DNA of 64,000 nucleotides from Halarchaeoplasma sp046498385 (GCA_046498385.1 JAWOAU010000011.1:6064-70063); one strand, 5' to 3'. Shown: positions 52,091 through 61,202, numbered from the stretch's first letter. Translations and numbers: made by a program. Notes: generated by a model not told the origin, from the letters alone.

Positions 52091-53743
52091 ATGGCTGACG
52101 GTTATCCAGAATATATGAGAAAATCCATTGAAAAAGTAGAAAAAACGAGACCTGATAGGATCGGTAAGACCTTCGAAAGGATGTCAGCTGAACAGGCTGA
52201 TGAGACGCTTCATAACTTCCATCCCGATTATAGAGAAGGTGGAAAAAGAGAAATTAAAATAGGGCCCAGTAAGGGTGAGATCGGTCCGACAGAACTTGTA
52301 GATCTCCTGGAGGCTCACAGCCTCATCGCCCCTTCTGATATAGATCTGTCACAGGTAGATCACGATGTCGATATACTGGTCATCGGAGGCGGGGGTGCAG
52401 GTACAGTTTCAGCTCTCTGGGCTGTAAAAGAAGGCATCAAACCGGAGAATATACTAATATCTACAAAACTCAGACACGGTGATGCAAACAGCATGATGGC
52501 ACAAGGAGGGATTCAAGCTGCTGATAAGAAAGATGATTCACCTGTACAGCATTACTTAGATGCCATGGGAGGAGGGCACTACACGAACAAACCCGAACTA
52601 GTAAAGATACTGACCAGAGATGCACCGAAGATAATCCACTGGCACGAAGAACTTGGAGTGATGTACGATAGGGACGAAGATGGTAATTTTATCGAATTGC
52701 CCGGTGGTGGAACATCTAGGTACAGATTACACTCTGCTAGAGATTATACCGGTCTTGAACTGATGAGGGTCATCAGGGATGAAGCTAGGAATTTAGAGAT
52801 TCCTGTATTGGAGTTCACCCCAGCGGTAGAACTCCTTAAGGATGATAAAGGTCAGGTGGCCGGTGCGATCCTGATGAATTTGGAGACCAATGAATACTAC
52901 GTCGTCAAAGCAAAGTCAACAGTTATGGCAACTGGTGGTTTCGGTAGACTGCACATACAATCATATCCTACGACAAACCATTATGGCGCCACCGGAGATG
53001 GTCTCATAATGGGCTACAAAGCTGGCATCCCCTTGAGAGATATGGACAGCGTTCAATATCATCCAACTGGTGCAGCTTATCCAGACCAGATAGTAGGGCT
53101 TCTTGTTACAGAAAAGGTTAGAAGTCTAGGTGGTCAACCAGTGAATAAACACGGAGAACTGTTCGTGAATCCTCTCGAACCTAGGGATATCGAAGCATCT
53201 GCACTTATCAGGGAATGCTACGGAAGAGATAACGGTGTAACAACACCTACGGGGATGAAAGGTGTCTGGCTTGATGCTCCGTTGATAGATGAGATCAAGG
53301 GTGAAGGAACGGTAGCTGAAAGGCTCCCCGCTATGGTAAGACAGTATGAGAGGTTCGGAATCGACATGACAAAGGATCCAATATTGGTATTTCCCACACT
53401 TCACTATCAAAACGGCGGTTTAGTGATCGATACAAACGCATCTACACCTGTACCAGGATTGTTTGCTGGTGGTGAGGTAGAAGGTGGTGTCCACGGGAAG
53501 AACAGACTGATGGGTAATTCTCTGTTGGACTACAGCGTATTCGGTAGGATAGCAGGTATCAGTGCTGCTAAGCACGTTAAGAAAGCAAAGATTGGTAAGC
53601 TGAGCCTCCAACACATAACGGATTACGAAAAAGAGATGGAGAAGAACGGGATAAAAACGGATAGAGAATCGCCTATGCTTCTGCCGGAGTACAGAGGTAA
53701 GAGAGTATTAGAAAGGCACCTCGATGTAGAGGTGACCCTGTAG
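52091..53743 (+). CDS. Fumarate reductase/succinate dehydrogenase flavoprotein (TfrA-like)
   Basis: 550 residues from ATG 52091. An ~85-residue N-terminal extension precedes the FAD dinucleotide fold DILVIGGGGAGTVSALWA (~96-113). Family residues: MMAQGGIQAA, GGGTSRYRLHS, MATGGFGR (FAD), YPTTNHYGATGDG, QYHPTG (~316-321, substrate His), ALIRECYGRDNGV, HYQNGGLVID and FAGGEVEGGVHGKNRLMGNS. The C-terminal helical domain of classical SdhA/FrdA is very short. No membrane-anchor subunit (SdhC/D) is nearby, so a soluble fumarate reductase is likely. Confidence 0.9.
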   Translation: MADGYPEYMRKSIEKVEKTRPDRIGKTFERMSAEQADETLHNFHPDYREGGKREIKIGPSKGEIGPTELVDLLEAHSLIAPSDIDLSQVDHDVDILVIGGGGAGTVSALWAVKEGIKPENILISTKLRHGDANSMMAQGGIQAADKKDDSPVQHYLDAMGGGHYTNKPELVKILTRDAPKIIHWHEELGVMYDRDEDGNFIELPGGGTSRYRLHSARDYTGLELMRVIRDEARNLEIPVLEFTPAVELLKDDKGQVAGAILMNLETNEYYVVKAKSTVMATGGFGRLHIQSYPTTNHYGATGDGLIMGYKAGIPLRDMDSVQYHPTGAAYPDQIVGLLVTEKVRSLGGQPVNKHGELFVNPLEPRDIEASALIRECYGRDNGVTTPTGMKGVWLDAPLIDEIKGEGTVAERLPAMVRQYERFGIDMTKDPILVFPTLHYQNGGLVIDTNASTPVPGLFAGGEVEGGVHGKNRLMGNSLLDYSVFGRIAGISAAKHVKKAKIGKLSLQHITDYEKEMEKNGIKTDRESPMLLPEYRGKRVLERHLDVEVTL

Positions 53744-53754
53744 GGTTGACACTG

Positions 53755-53964
53755 ATGATAGAAGTAAATGAGGATTACTGTAAAGGATGCAACCTGTGCA
53801 TATTGTTCTGCCCTAGGGATGCACTCGAGGAGAGTGAAGAATTGAACAAAAAAGGAGTTCATCAACCAGTGGAGATAGAAGGTAGATGCAACAACTGCAG
53901 ATTGTGTGAATTGATATGTCCGGACTTTGCTATTACGGTTGTTGAGGATGAAGAAGATGAATGA
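53755..53964 (+). CDS. korD: 2-oxoacid:ferredoxin oxidoreductase, delta subunit, set 2
   Basis: 69 residues from ATG 53755. Two [4Fe-4S] motifs CKGCNLCILFCP and CNNCRLCELICP. It lacks the basic N-terminal extension of the set 1 paralogue. It starts 11 bases after the flavoprotein stop, so kor set 2 appears to be translated from the hdr transcript. Confidence 0.9.
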   Translation: MIEVNEDYCKGCNLCILFCPRDALEESEELNKKGVHQPVEIEGRCNNCRLCELICPDFAITVVEDEEDE

Positions 53965-55120
53965 AGAAGATTTCGACTTAGAGAAGGTAAAAAAGGTATT
54001 GGGTGCCAAGCAGCAGTTCATCCACGGCGATGCAGCCGTTTGCTACGGTGCACTATTGGCGGGGTGCACTTTCTTCGGCGGATATCCCATAACACCGGCT
54101 TCTGAGATAGCCGAGATGATGTCAAGACTGCTACCCAAGGTCAGTGGTAGATATATCCAGATGGAGGACGAGTTGGCGAGTATGGCATCGATCATCGGAT
54201 CTTCGTGGACAGGTGCCAAAGCCATGACTGCAACCAGTGGACCCGGTTTTTCCCTTATGCAGGAGAATATAGGTTTCGCTGCTATGAGTGAAACACCAGT
54301 TGTTGTTGCTAATGTTCAAAGATCGGGGCCGTCTACAGGTCAGCCTACGTTGGGGGCACAGGGAGATGTCATGCAGGGCAGGTACGGCTCTCACGGTGAT
54401 TATCATCCCATAGTTTTATCTCCTAACACTATCCAAGAGACCGTAGAATTAACGATCAGAAGTTTCAATCTTGCAGAGGAGTACAGGACACCTGTTTTCT
54501 TGTTCATTAGTGCCGATTTGGGCCACATGAGAGAGATGATAGAGATACCAGATGAAGTAGACCTATTTTACAGGAAGGAACCTAAGGTCCGTCCGGATGA
54601 GTATATACCCTTCGGAGAAGGTAATTACGGTAAGAAGAAAGTCCCTGAATTCGCCCCGTTCGGCACAGGGTACAGAACTTACGTTACTGGTTTGACACAC
54701 GATGAACACGGATTCCCTGCAACGGATGACCAAGAAGATCACGACAAGCTGATTCGAAGACAGATGGAGAAGGTCACCGATGATAGGGAGATATTAACGG
54801 ATATCGAAGAGAGAAACATCGATGATGCAGATATAGCTATACTATCATACGGTATAGCTAGCAGGAGTGCGTTAGGTGCGGTTAACAAAGCGAGGAGACA
54901 AGGCAACAAGGTGGGCTATTTTAGGCTTAAAACACTTTGGCCGTTCCCTATAAAAGCTGTAGAAGAGCTTTCAACAAAAGTAGACAAGATAGTTGTTGCG
55001 GAGATGAATACAGGCATGCTGTATCATAAAGTCAACGAATACGCTGATTGCAAGGTCGTTCTTGCCAGTGAGATCGGTGGAGAACTACACAAACCCGACG
55101 AGATATTGGAGGTGATCTGA
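53957..55120 (+). CDS. korA: 2-oxoacid:ferredoxin oxidoreductase, alpha subunit, set 2
   Basis: 387 residues from ATG 53957 (GAGG 8 bases before; ATG 53948 possible). Same family motifs as set 1: GCTFFGGYPITPASEI (~34-49), MEDELASMASIIGSSW, VVANVQRSGPSTGQP, VVAEMNTGMLYHKV. Nearly all arginines use AGA/AGG (16 of 18 by my count), unlike set 1, so the two operons have different histories. Overlaps korD by 8 bases. Confidence 0.93.
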   Translation: MNEEDFDLEKVKKVLGAKQQFIHGDAAVCYGALLAGCTFFGGYPITPASEIAEMMSRLLPKVSGRYIQMEDELASMASIIGSSWTGAKAMTATSGPGFSLMQENIGFAAMSETPVVVANVQRSGPSTGQPTLGAQGDVMQGRYGSHGDYHPIVLSPNTIQETVELTIRSFNLAEEYRTPVFLFISADLGHMREMIEIPDEVDLFYRKEPKVRPDEYIPFGEGNYGKKKVPEFAPFGTGYRTYVTGLTHDEHGFPATDDQEDHDKLIRRQMEKVTDDREILTDIEERNIDDADIAILSYGIASRSALGAVNKARRQGNKVGYFRLKTLWPFPIKAVEELSTKVDKIVVAEMNTGMLYHKVNEYADCKVVLASEIGGELHKPDEILEVI

Positions 55121-55122
55121 AG

Positions 55123-55995
55123 ATGGTTTCAGAGAATAAAACTAAGAACGTAGACGTAGCTAGCGGTGAAAAGATAAGGGAAAAATACCTGAGAAAGGAG
55201 ATGATGCCGCATATATTCTGCAACGGATGCGGTCTAGGTAATGTACTGGATTACACACTCTGGGCCATAGAAAAGGAAGGCCTCGATATGGATAACACGG
55301 TCTTCCTATCCGGCATCGGCTGCTCTTCCAGGATACCGGGCTATGTGAAAGTCGATGCACTTCACACGACTCACGGCAGAGCACTAGCATTTGCTACTGG
55401 GGTCAAAGTAACAAATCCAGAGCTGAGCGTAGTCGTTTTCACCGGCGATGGTGATTGCATCGGTATAGGTGGAAATCACTTCATCCACGCCGTTAGAAGA
55501 AATATCGATCTGACCGTTATAGTGGTCAACAATTTCATCTATGGGATGACTGGAGGACAGGTTGCTCCGACGACGCCCGAAGGAGATTATGCAACTACTG
55601 CACCTTACGGTTGTATCGAACCCCCATTCGATATAAGCAAGATGGCGATTGCAGCTGGGGCATCATACGTTGCTAGATGGCCTGTTAACCGACCTAATCA
55701 ACCAATCAACTCTATACGTCAGGGGCTTCAGAATAAAGGGTTCAGCTTAATCGAGATGCTTTCACCATGTACGACAGCATACGGAAGGCGTAACAAATTC
55801 AGAGAGATCAAGGACCTTTGGAATCACTACGAAGAGATAACTATACTTACTGAAGATTACGATATGATCATGAAGTATGGTAGTGAAGAAGAGAAGAAGG
55901 AGATCAAAGATAAGATAAAAATCGGGGTGCTGCACAACGAGAGTAAGATATCTTTAGGTGAAAGGTACGAAGAACTATTGGAGAGATTTAAATGA
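55123..55995 (+). CDS. korB: 2-oxoacid:ferredoxin oxidoreductase, beta subunit, set 2
   Basis: 290 residues; GGAGGTGATC directly before ATG 55123 is a full-length Shine-Dalgarno. Thiamine site GDGDCIGIGGNHFIHAVRRN (~106-125) and NNFIYGMTGGQ; N-terminal FCNGCGLG and GIGCSSR cysteines for a [4Fe-4S] cluster. EPPFDISKMAIAAGASYVAR matches KGOR-type beta subunits. Substrate inferred from neighbours to be 2-oxoglutarate/succinyl-CoA, not proven. Confidence 0.92.
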   Translation: MVSENKTKNVDVASGEKIREKYLRKEMMPHIFCNGCGLGNVLDYTLWAIEKEGLDMDNTVFLSGIGCSSRIPGYVKVDALHTTHGRALAFATGVKVTNPELSVVVFTGDGDCIGIGGNHFIHAVRRNIDLTVIVVNNFIYGMTGGQVAPTTPEGDYATTAPYGCIEPPFDISKMAIAAGASYVARWPVNRPNQPINSIRQGLQNKGFSLIEMLSPCTTAYGRRNKFREIKDLWNHYEEITILTEDYDMIMKYGSEEEKKEIKDKIKIGVLHNESKISLGERYEELLERFK

Positions 55996-56534
55996 GGAAG
56001 AATATACGATTGTGTGGAAGCGGTGGTCAGGGCATTATGACTGCAGGTTATATCCTTGGAAAAGCAGCATCGGTTTTCCATGACTACAATGCCGTACAGA
56101 TGCAGAGCTATGGCCCAGAAGCGAGGGGAGGGGCGGCCCGTTCTGAAGTAGTTATATCCGACCGTGAGATCGGATACTGTGGATTACCTAGTACTGACAA
56201 TATGATGGTGATGTCTCAACCCGCTTGGGACAAGTACCACAAGGACCTTACAGAGGAATCTATCGTTGTATTGGACCCGGACCTAGTTGTCAATTATGAT
56301 TTCGAAAATGTCATAGAGATTCCAGCCACCCAGATGGCTGAGGACCTGGGTAATAAGATCGTGGCAAATATTGTCATGATCGGCGGATTCAACGCTGTTA
56401 CAAAGCTGGTTCCCGACGAGGCATTGGAGGAATCCGTCAAGGACAGCGTACCCAAACAATTCACGGAATTGAACTTTAACGCCCTGAAGAGGGGAAGGGA
56501 CTACGTTACCAGTCACCACACCAAGAAGGATTGA
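55992..56534 (+). CDS. korC: 2-oxoacid:ferredoxin oxidoreductase, gamma subunit, set 2
   Basis: 180 residues. GSGGQGIMTAGYILGKAA (~9-26) and SYGPEARGGAARSEV (~44-58) as in set 1. It overlaps korB by ATGA. Its last 22 bases overlap, tail to tail, the end of the secretion platform gene on the other strand, so the operon ends here abruptly. Confidence 0.92.
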   Translation: MRKNIRLCGSGGQGIMTAGYILGKAASVFHDYNAVQMQSYGPEARGGAARSEVVISDREIGYCGLPSTDNMMVMSQPAWDKYHKDLTEESIVVLDPDLVVNYDFENVIEIPATQMAEDLGNKIVANIVMIGGFNAVTKLVPDEALEESVKDSVPKQFTELNFNALKRGRDYVTSHHTKKD

Positions 56535-58498
56535 CCTATCAGTATAACAATGGTCAATATGATGGTACATACCATCAACACTCTGCCAAGGGCGAATTTA
56601 AATTCCGTAGGATCGGATTGGTACTTTATTCCCACCGAAAAATAGGTGATCACCGCACTCATAGTTAGTAAATACCCCGCTATAACAAGGGTAAATTCGT
56701 AGGGAGTTATTATCCCCTGACCCGAGATGTCCATAAACACTCTATATAACATTGAATAAAGGGCCACTATTATACCCATGACCACGGGAGCGAAGAACAT
56801 GGATGTGGCTTCCATCATCTCCACCGATTGGACCAGCTCCGAACGTATATCCTTTTCCATCTCCTGCATATCCTTGAGATACTCGGAATTTTGTAATATG
56901 ATGGTACCTGCGGATGGTGGACTCTTTTGAGAGACGGATATCACGGATTTCATACTGGCTTTGATCGTCCTAGAGGGGTGTGAGTTCAAGATCCCTTTGT
57001 TTCCAAAGAGGGCATCTTTTAAAGGCATCCTTTTTAATCTCGTTAAGGTGGTTATGTTTTTAAACAAGTTTCCGGCCTTGGAGCCGCTCATGCTTTTTCC
57101 GGTCTCTTCTATGGATTTTTCTAGGGATTTCCCCTCGGCCATCCTGCTCCCCAGCTGAAAAAGTGCATCGGGAAATTCTTTCTCCAGTTCCAATATCTCC
57201 ATCCTTTGCTTTCTTTGTTTCCAGGAACTACTTATAAGGTAGTAAGAGACTGCAAGGACGGGAGCCCATATCCAGGGCAGGGGCATCAAAAATTCCAGTT
57301 GAGTGCGAAATAACCATACTAATATTAGTCCCGAAACAAGGATCGCCGACGGTATATAGTATGCAGTTTTCTCATCAGTGTCCATGGACGGTAAAACAGT
57401 GGTGCCAGGGCGGTTGATCAATATCTTATATGAATAAACAAATGCACCGAAGGGTATCAGTATGTTCATCAGAAGGACCACGTGGGCCAGTTTCAGACCA
57501 CCGGTCTGTTCAGCCTGTTCTTGGTATATTGAGGTCAAATCCAGACCACCTAGGGTCATCATAGGCATCATGGCGCCGATTATAAGGGGCAGTAAGATAC
57601 CTAGGGCAAAAAGTATGGTAGTGGGTGTTTTAAGAGAATTGGAAAAGTCCCGTATCTTTTGCTTTGTTCCTGTTGTTATGATGTCGTTGGCACGTTGAAG
57701 GGTGGCCTCTAGTCCTTCTTGGGTATTTTCCAATACAGACGAACGGATAACATAAAGTGATCTTTTTAGGTCGTCGTTCCATTCGCCCCATTCGCCCGCA
57801 AGGGCTATGATTGAGTCCTCCAAACTGCTCCTCTGCCTCAGATACACTTCCCAAATGGCTTTTTTTAGCCTTGATGCCAGGGGTTCGTCTACATTATTCG
57901 CCGCAAACAATATCGCATTGTGCAGTGACGGATGTGCCCTCATGGACATGGTCATGTAATTTATCCCTTCGGGGGCGGAACCTATTGTTTTGGCTTTGAG
58001 CTGTTGCGATCTGATCTCAGGATAATTGGCTAAATAGACGAGCACGCCCATGGGAGCGGCCAAAAATAATGGTATCACCCACAATAGGACGGATATAAAG
58101 CTTAACCCGTAGGTCAGGTGGAATATGGATACTATGACTAATAATATCATAAAGGTTACAAATGCTCCGAAGACGGAGAGCAGCATTATTTCTTCTTCCT
58201 CAACATCGTAACCTATGAATTCCGCGGTACGATCGAACTCCGCTTTGGTGTAGGAACGTTGAATAACTTTGTATTTTTTTGATTTTTTCTCTTTTTCTTT
58301 TAAGCACTTTTTGTATTCCAAAGAATCCTTTCCATGCAGCACCAGTGCCTGGACTAGGTCCCTTTCAGCATCCTTTAGTTTCCGACGGGCTTCAAGGTAT
58401 TTTTCCTTTTTTTCCTTTCTCTTTTCTATTATCTCTACCCGTGATGCTCCAAACCTTTTGTTTACTGCCTTGCAGAGTTTGATATATTGATCAGACAT
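56513..58498 (-). CDS. Tad/archaellum-type secretion platform protein (duplicated TadC/FlaJ domain)
   Basis: 661 residues. A ~95-residue charged helical N-terminus leads to two copies of the type II secretion F domain, each a helical cytoplasmic part with membrane helices: first ~150-345 (GINYMTMSMRAHPSLHNAI), second ~435-640 (FPDALFQLGSRMAEGKSLEKS). About nine membrane helices. This is the inner-membrane platform that works with the ATPase encoded upstream (8-base overlap) to assemble pili or secrete pilin-type proteins. Confidence 0.9.
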   Translation of the reverse strand: MSDQYIKLCKAVNKRFGASRVEIIEKRKEKKEKYLEARRKLKDAERDLVQALVLHGKDSLEYKKCLKEKEKKSKKYKVIQRSYTKAEFDRTAEFIGYDVEEEEIMLLSVFGAFVTFMILLVIVSIFHLTYGLSFISVLLWVIPLFLAAPMGVLVYLANYPEIRSQQLKAKTIGSAPEGINYMTMSMRAHPSLHNAILFAANNVDEPLASRLKKAIWEVYLRQRSSLEDSIIALAGEWGEWNDDLKRSLYVIRSSVLENTQEGLEATLQRANDIITTGTKQKIRDFSNSLKTPTTILFALGILLPLIIGAMMPMMTLGGLDLTSIYQEQAEQTGGLKLAHVVLLMNILIPFGAFVYSYKILINRPGTTVLPSMDTDEKTAYYIPSAILVSGLILVWLFRTQLEFLMPLPWIWAPVLAVSYYLISSSWKQRKQRMEILELEKEFPDALFQLGSRMAEGKSLEKSIEETGKSMSGSKAGNLFKNITTLTRLKRMPLKDALFGNKGILNSHPSRTIKASMKSVISVSQKSPPSAGTIILQNSEYLKDMQEMEKDIRSELVQSVEMMEATSMFFAPVVMGIIVALYSMLYRVFMDISGQGIITPYEFTLVIAGYLLTMSAVITYFSVGIKYQSDPTEFKFALGRVLMVCTIILTIVILIGQSFLVW

Positions 58499-60212
58499 AT
58501 CTCGTCCTCATTTCGTACCATTCCATCCACTCTTTTTTTATCTCCTCATGTGAACCGGTTCCGTGATACTCCTCCACCAGATTCCAAAACTTGTCGTTGG
58601 TTTCCGAAACCCATGATGGACTTAGGAGATCCATTCCTTTCTTTTTCGACGTCTCTACCATCTTCGCTCTTAGGTCTGAACGCAAGTTGATATTCTCTAT
58701 GGCTTGCTCATAGGTGATCGCCCATGACCGGGCGATGTGACCTATACGCTCGGAGTCTCTTTTCAATGTATTCGTGCTCTTTAGACCGTTGTCATAACGC
58801 ATAAGGTCTGTAAAGGTACCTTCCTCGTATTCGGAGACATGTGTCAAGGTTCTTATCCTTCGCTGGGTTCCCCCTGGACGTATCATCCCGGCTATAAGCA
58901 CTAAGTCCGTTGCGGAGAAGCTCTCCTCTGATATACCCATATCGAAGACCACCCTTTCATAGACCGCATCCGGGGAGTCGCCGTGTATGGTCCCCATCAC
59001 CGCACTTCCCGCGGTGCCGGCCCTCATAGCCTCGTATAGGGTTCTGGCTTCCTTACCTCTAACCTCACCAAGTACTAGGGATGATTCCCCGAGGCGTAAA
59101 GATACCCGCAGGGCATCGTCGGCGGTCATCTCGTTCTTTTCAAGAAGGGAACCCACCGTTAGACTCTGTATGTTGTAACCCAACTGCTGCATGGTACGGG
59201 AAGGGAGTTCCCGAGTATCTTCGATGGTGAGTATCCGCTGACTTCTGGGGAATTCCATCATCAACGCACTGAGTATAGATGTCTTACCCGCACCTCTGCT
59301 GCCTGCTACAAGTAAGGTACTTCGCCCGTCGACAAGAAAGGAAAGCAAACCTGCGGCTAGGGGTGTCATGCTCCCCACCCTGATCAGCTTCGGTAAGGTC
59401 CATGGTTCCTTGTTTCTTCTTCTGAGGGCCAAAGCGATCCCTTCCTGGCTCAAAGGTCTGCCGATGGCGGTAATACGGGTCTCGAACTCTTTTAAATTAG
59501 TTTCCAATACCGGGAATGCCTCGGAGAAGGGCTTTCCGCTTTCGGCCCTGAACCGGGCCAACATACTCTCCACTTCTTCGTTGGTCAGATATATGTTAGT
59601 CCTGCATTTGTCCCTTATATCCGGTACACCCCCGAGCTCAACGTAAACGTTATTGTCCTCCGAAGGGGCATCGATATAGATGTCCTGTACATGGGGGTCC
59701 CTTAACAGGGTTTCCACGACGCCATAGCCTGCGGTGTATTTTGTCAGTATGTCTACCAACACCTGAATGTCACTTGCAGTTTCTTCCCTGTTATCCTCCA
59801 AGGATATATCCAATTTTTCCGATGTCTTACTTATCATCTGTTTGCCTATGGACTTGATGTACCTCCGTACCCCTTCGGTCGATGAAAGATCGGCCTTGAT
59901 AGATGAATGGGCGTATAGGTTATCCATCACCTCGTTTAGTAGGACGTAGTATTTCTTATCGAGGGTATATTCGTTGGGGGCGATGTAGTAATAATCATCG
60001 GTGCTATTTTTATCTCTGTACAAAGACACCTTGGTGTGCTTGATATAATATTCTAGAACTTTTTCCAGATATTCGGGCAGTTTTATCGTCACCCAGGTGT
60101 AGGAAAAGCTGGGTCTCAATTCTCTTTCTCTCTCAGATATCTTTAGGATGCCGTTGAAAAACCGGTCGCCCCTTATATTTCCTATCTCCTTTACCTGCTC
60201 TGCGAAATTCAT
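58491..60212 (-). CDS. Type II/IV secretion system ATPase (TadA/GspE/FlaI-like)
   Basis: 573 residues. An N-terminal ~180-residue domain, then the secretion ATPase core with Walker A VAGSRGAGKTSIL (~297-309), Asp box ILTIEDTRELPSR, Walker B LRLGESSLVLGEVRGKEA and His box GTIHGDS (~414). A hexameric motor for pilin export. Only one candidate ATPase/platform pair is present, suggesting an adhesive pilus or Tad-like machine. The pilin-type giants at 1-10074 are possible clients. Confidence 0.93.
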   Translation of the reverse strand: MNFAEQVKEIGNIRGDRFFNGILKISERERELRPSFSYTWVTIKLPEYLEKVLEYYIKHTKVSLYRDKNSTDDYYYIAPNEYTLDKKYYVLLNEVMDNLYAHSSIKADLSSTEGVRRYIKSIGKQMISKTSEKLDISLEDNREETASDIQVLVDILTKYTAGYGVVETLLRDPHVQDIYIDAPSEDNNVYVELGGVPDIRDKCRTNIYLTNEEVESMLARFRAESGKPFSEAFPVLETNLKEFETRITAIGRPLSQEGIALALRRRNKEPWTLPKLIRVGSMTPLAAGLLSFLVDGRSTLLVAGSRGAGKTSILSALMMEFPRSQRILTIEDTRELPSRTMQQLGYNIQSLTVGSLLEKNEMTADDALRVSLRLGESSLVLGEVRGKEARTLYEAMRAGTAGSAVMGTIHGDSPDAVYERVVFDMGISEESFSATDLVLIAGMIRPGGTQRRIRTLTHVSEYEEGTFTDLMRYDNGLKSTNTLKRDSERIGHIARSWAITYEQAIENINLRSDLRAKMVETSKKKGMDLLSPSWVSETNDKFWNLVEEYHGTGSHEEIKKEWMEWYEMRTRYV

Positions 60213-60216
60213 GTAT

Positions 60217-60717
60217 TCACCCTATTATTCCGTAGGCCTTATGTTTAACATCATTTGATATGGTAATAAATTTACCACCTATGCGTTCAAGGTCCTCCTT
60301 GGTTGTTTTACGGCATTTCGGACAATCATCGGCTTTCATCAAGTTGAAAGCTATTTTTTTGTAGGTTTTAAAAAGTTCTTGGGGGTCCTTTTTTATCTTG
60401 TTGTCAAGTTCACTGAATAATATCTTCGGGGATACCTTGCAATCCTTGCATTTACTTTCATTCGTTTTTCTCAATGACAATCTTTTCAATTCTCTAGATA
60501 GTGTACCCAAGTTGCTTAAAATCCGCACCGCATCGCCCTTTATCATGGTTTCTTTATGGTCTGAAAATATGATATTGTCTATGTTATATTCCATGGACAT
60601 CATGCTCACAATTTGCGGGTAGCATCTTTTCAGGTCGAAATCCACTTCACACTCTATGCAGTTAACGATGATTCTCCTGCCGCTGGGTTTTTCTTTAACA
60701 TCATAATCACATTTCAT
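60217..60717 (-). CDS. Cysteine-rich protein in the secretion operon
   Basis: 166 residues, basic, no signal peptide. Cysteine pairs CIECEVDF (~20), CKDC (~96) and CPKC (~137) with Cys-3 could bind zinc. I do not recognise it beyond its place: 4 bases upstream of the secretion ATPase gene, first in the operon. Cytoplasmic regulator or assembly factor is a guess. Confidence 0.6.
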   Translation of the reverse strand: MKCDYDVKEKPSGRRIIVNCIECEVDFDLKRCYPQIVSMMSMEYNIDNIIFSDHKETMIKGDAVRILSNLGTLSRELKRLSLRKTNESKCKDCKVSPKILFSELDNKIKKDPQELFKTYKKIAFNLMKADDCPKCRKTTKEDLERIGGKFITISNDVKHKAYGIIG

Positions 60718-60826
60718 ATGATCAACGCCATGACATTTGAGCAGACACTAGAATAATATAAAAGGCTTGCTATTCTGAGGACGGTAACATTTTTATCTTA
60801 TGACTTAATCCACCGTATTGATTATC

Positions 60827-61117
60827 ATGTATGCAGTATTCGAAGTTCCCGGGGATAAAAAAGACATAGTACCTAAGGTACTCTCCGATGAGTTGGTAAG
60901 CAGACAGAGTTCCAGTGTTAGAGATGGTGAAAGTCTGGGATTTGAGGATGGAACTACCTACGCTTTGATCGAGGGTATGGAAGAAGGTGTAGGGAAGGCC
61001 GAGGAACTCTTCAAAGAGAACGATATAGAAGCGATGGAAGACGATAAAGAAGTCTACGAAGCCATCAAAGCAGCCGACGAGGATGCAGCAGCAGGTGTTG
61101 GCACTATCTTCGGATGA
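60827..61117 (+). CDS. Small acidic protein, unknown
   Basis: 96 residues from ATG 60827 (TTG 60818 also in frame). TATA ATTTTTATC (~60789) predicts transcription ~60817. An alternating beta-alpha pattern (MYAVFEVPGDKK, TTYALIEGMEEG, AEELFKENDIEA) suggests a ferredoxin-like alpha/beta fold. Strongly acidic C-terminus. I considered EF-1 beta but its signature residues are absent. Confidence 0.6.
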   Translation: MYAVFEVPGDKKDIVPKVLSDELVSRQSSSVRDGESLGFEDGTTYALIEGMEEGVGKAEELFKENDIEAMEDDKEVYEAIKAADEDAAAGVGTIFG

Positions 61118-61202
61118 ATGTTTTGTGTGCAGGATCCCATCCTTTCGGTTCTACTAGAACGTACTTCCACTTACCCGGAAGGATACGGCAGTTATCGCAC
61201 AA
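61104..61202 (-). CDS. Possible 32-residue CxxC protein
   Basis: From TTG 61202 the frame reads MCDNCRILPGKWKYVLVE and on to a basic end (KTFIRR) at a TAG (61104-61106). GGGAGG lies ~12 bases before the TTG and a TATA-like TTTTTATAAA at 61246-61255, both on the minus strand. The composition (CxxC, alternating aromatic/basic) looks protein-like. It overlaps the 3' end of the acidic-protein gene by 14 bases. Non-ATG start and small size keep confidence low. Confidence 0.3.
   Translation of the reverse strand: MCDNCRILPGKWKYVLVEPKGWDPAHKTFIRR

Noticed and set aside
60827..61117. The small acidic protein as elongation factor 1-beta.
   Set aside because: Length is similar, but the family's conserved C-terminal signature is missing and no zinc-ribbon partner precedes it.
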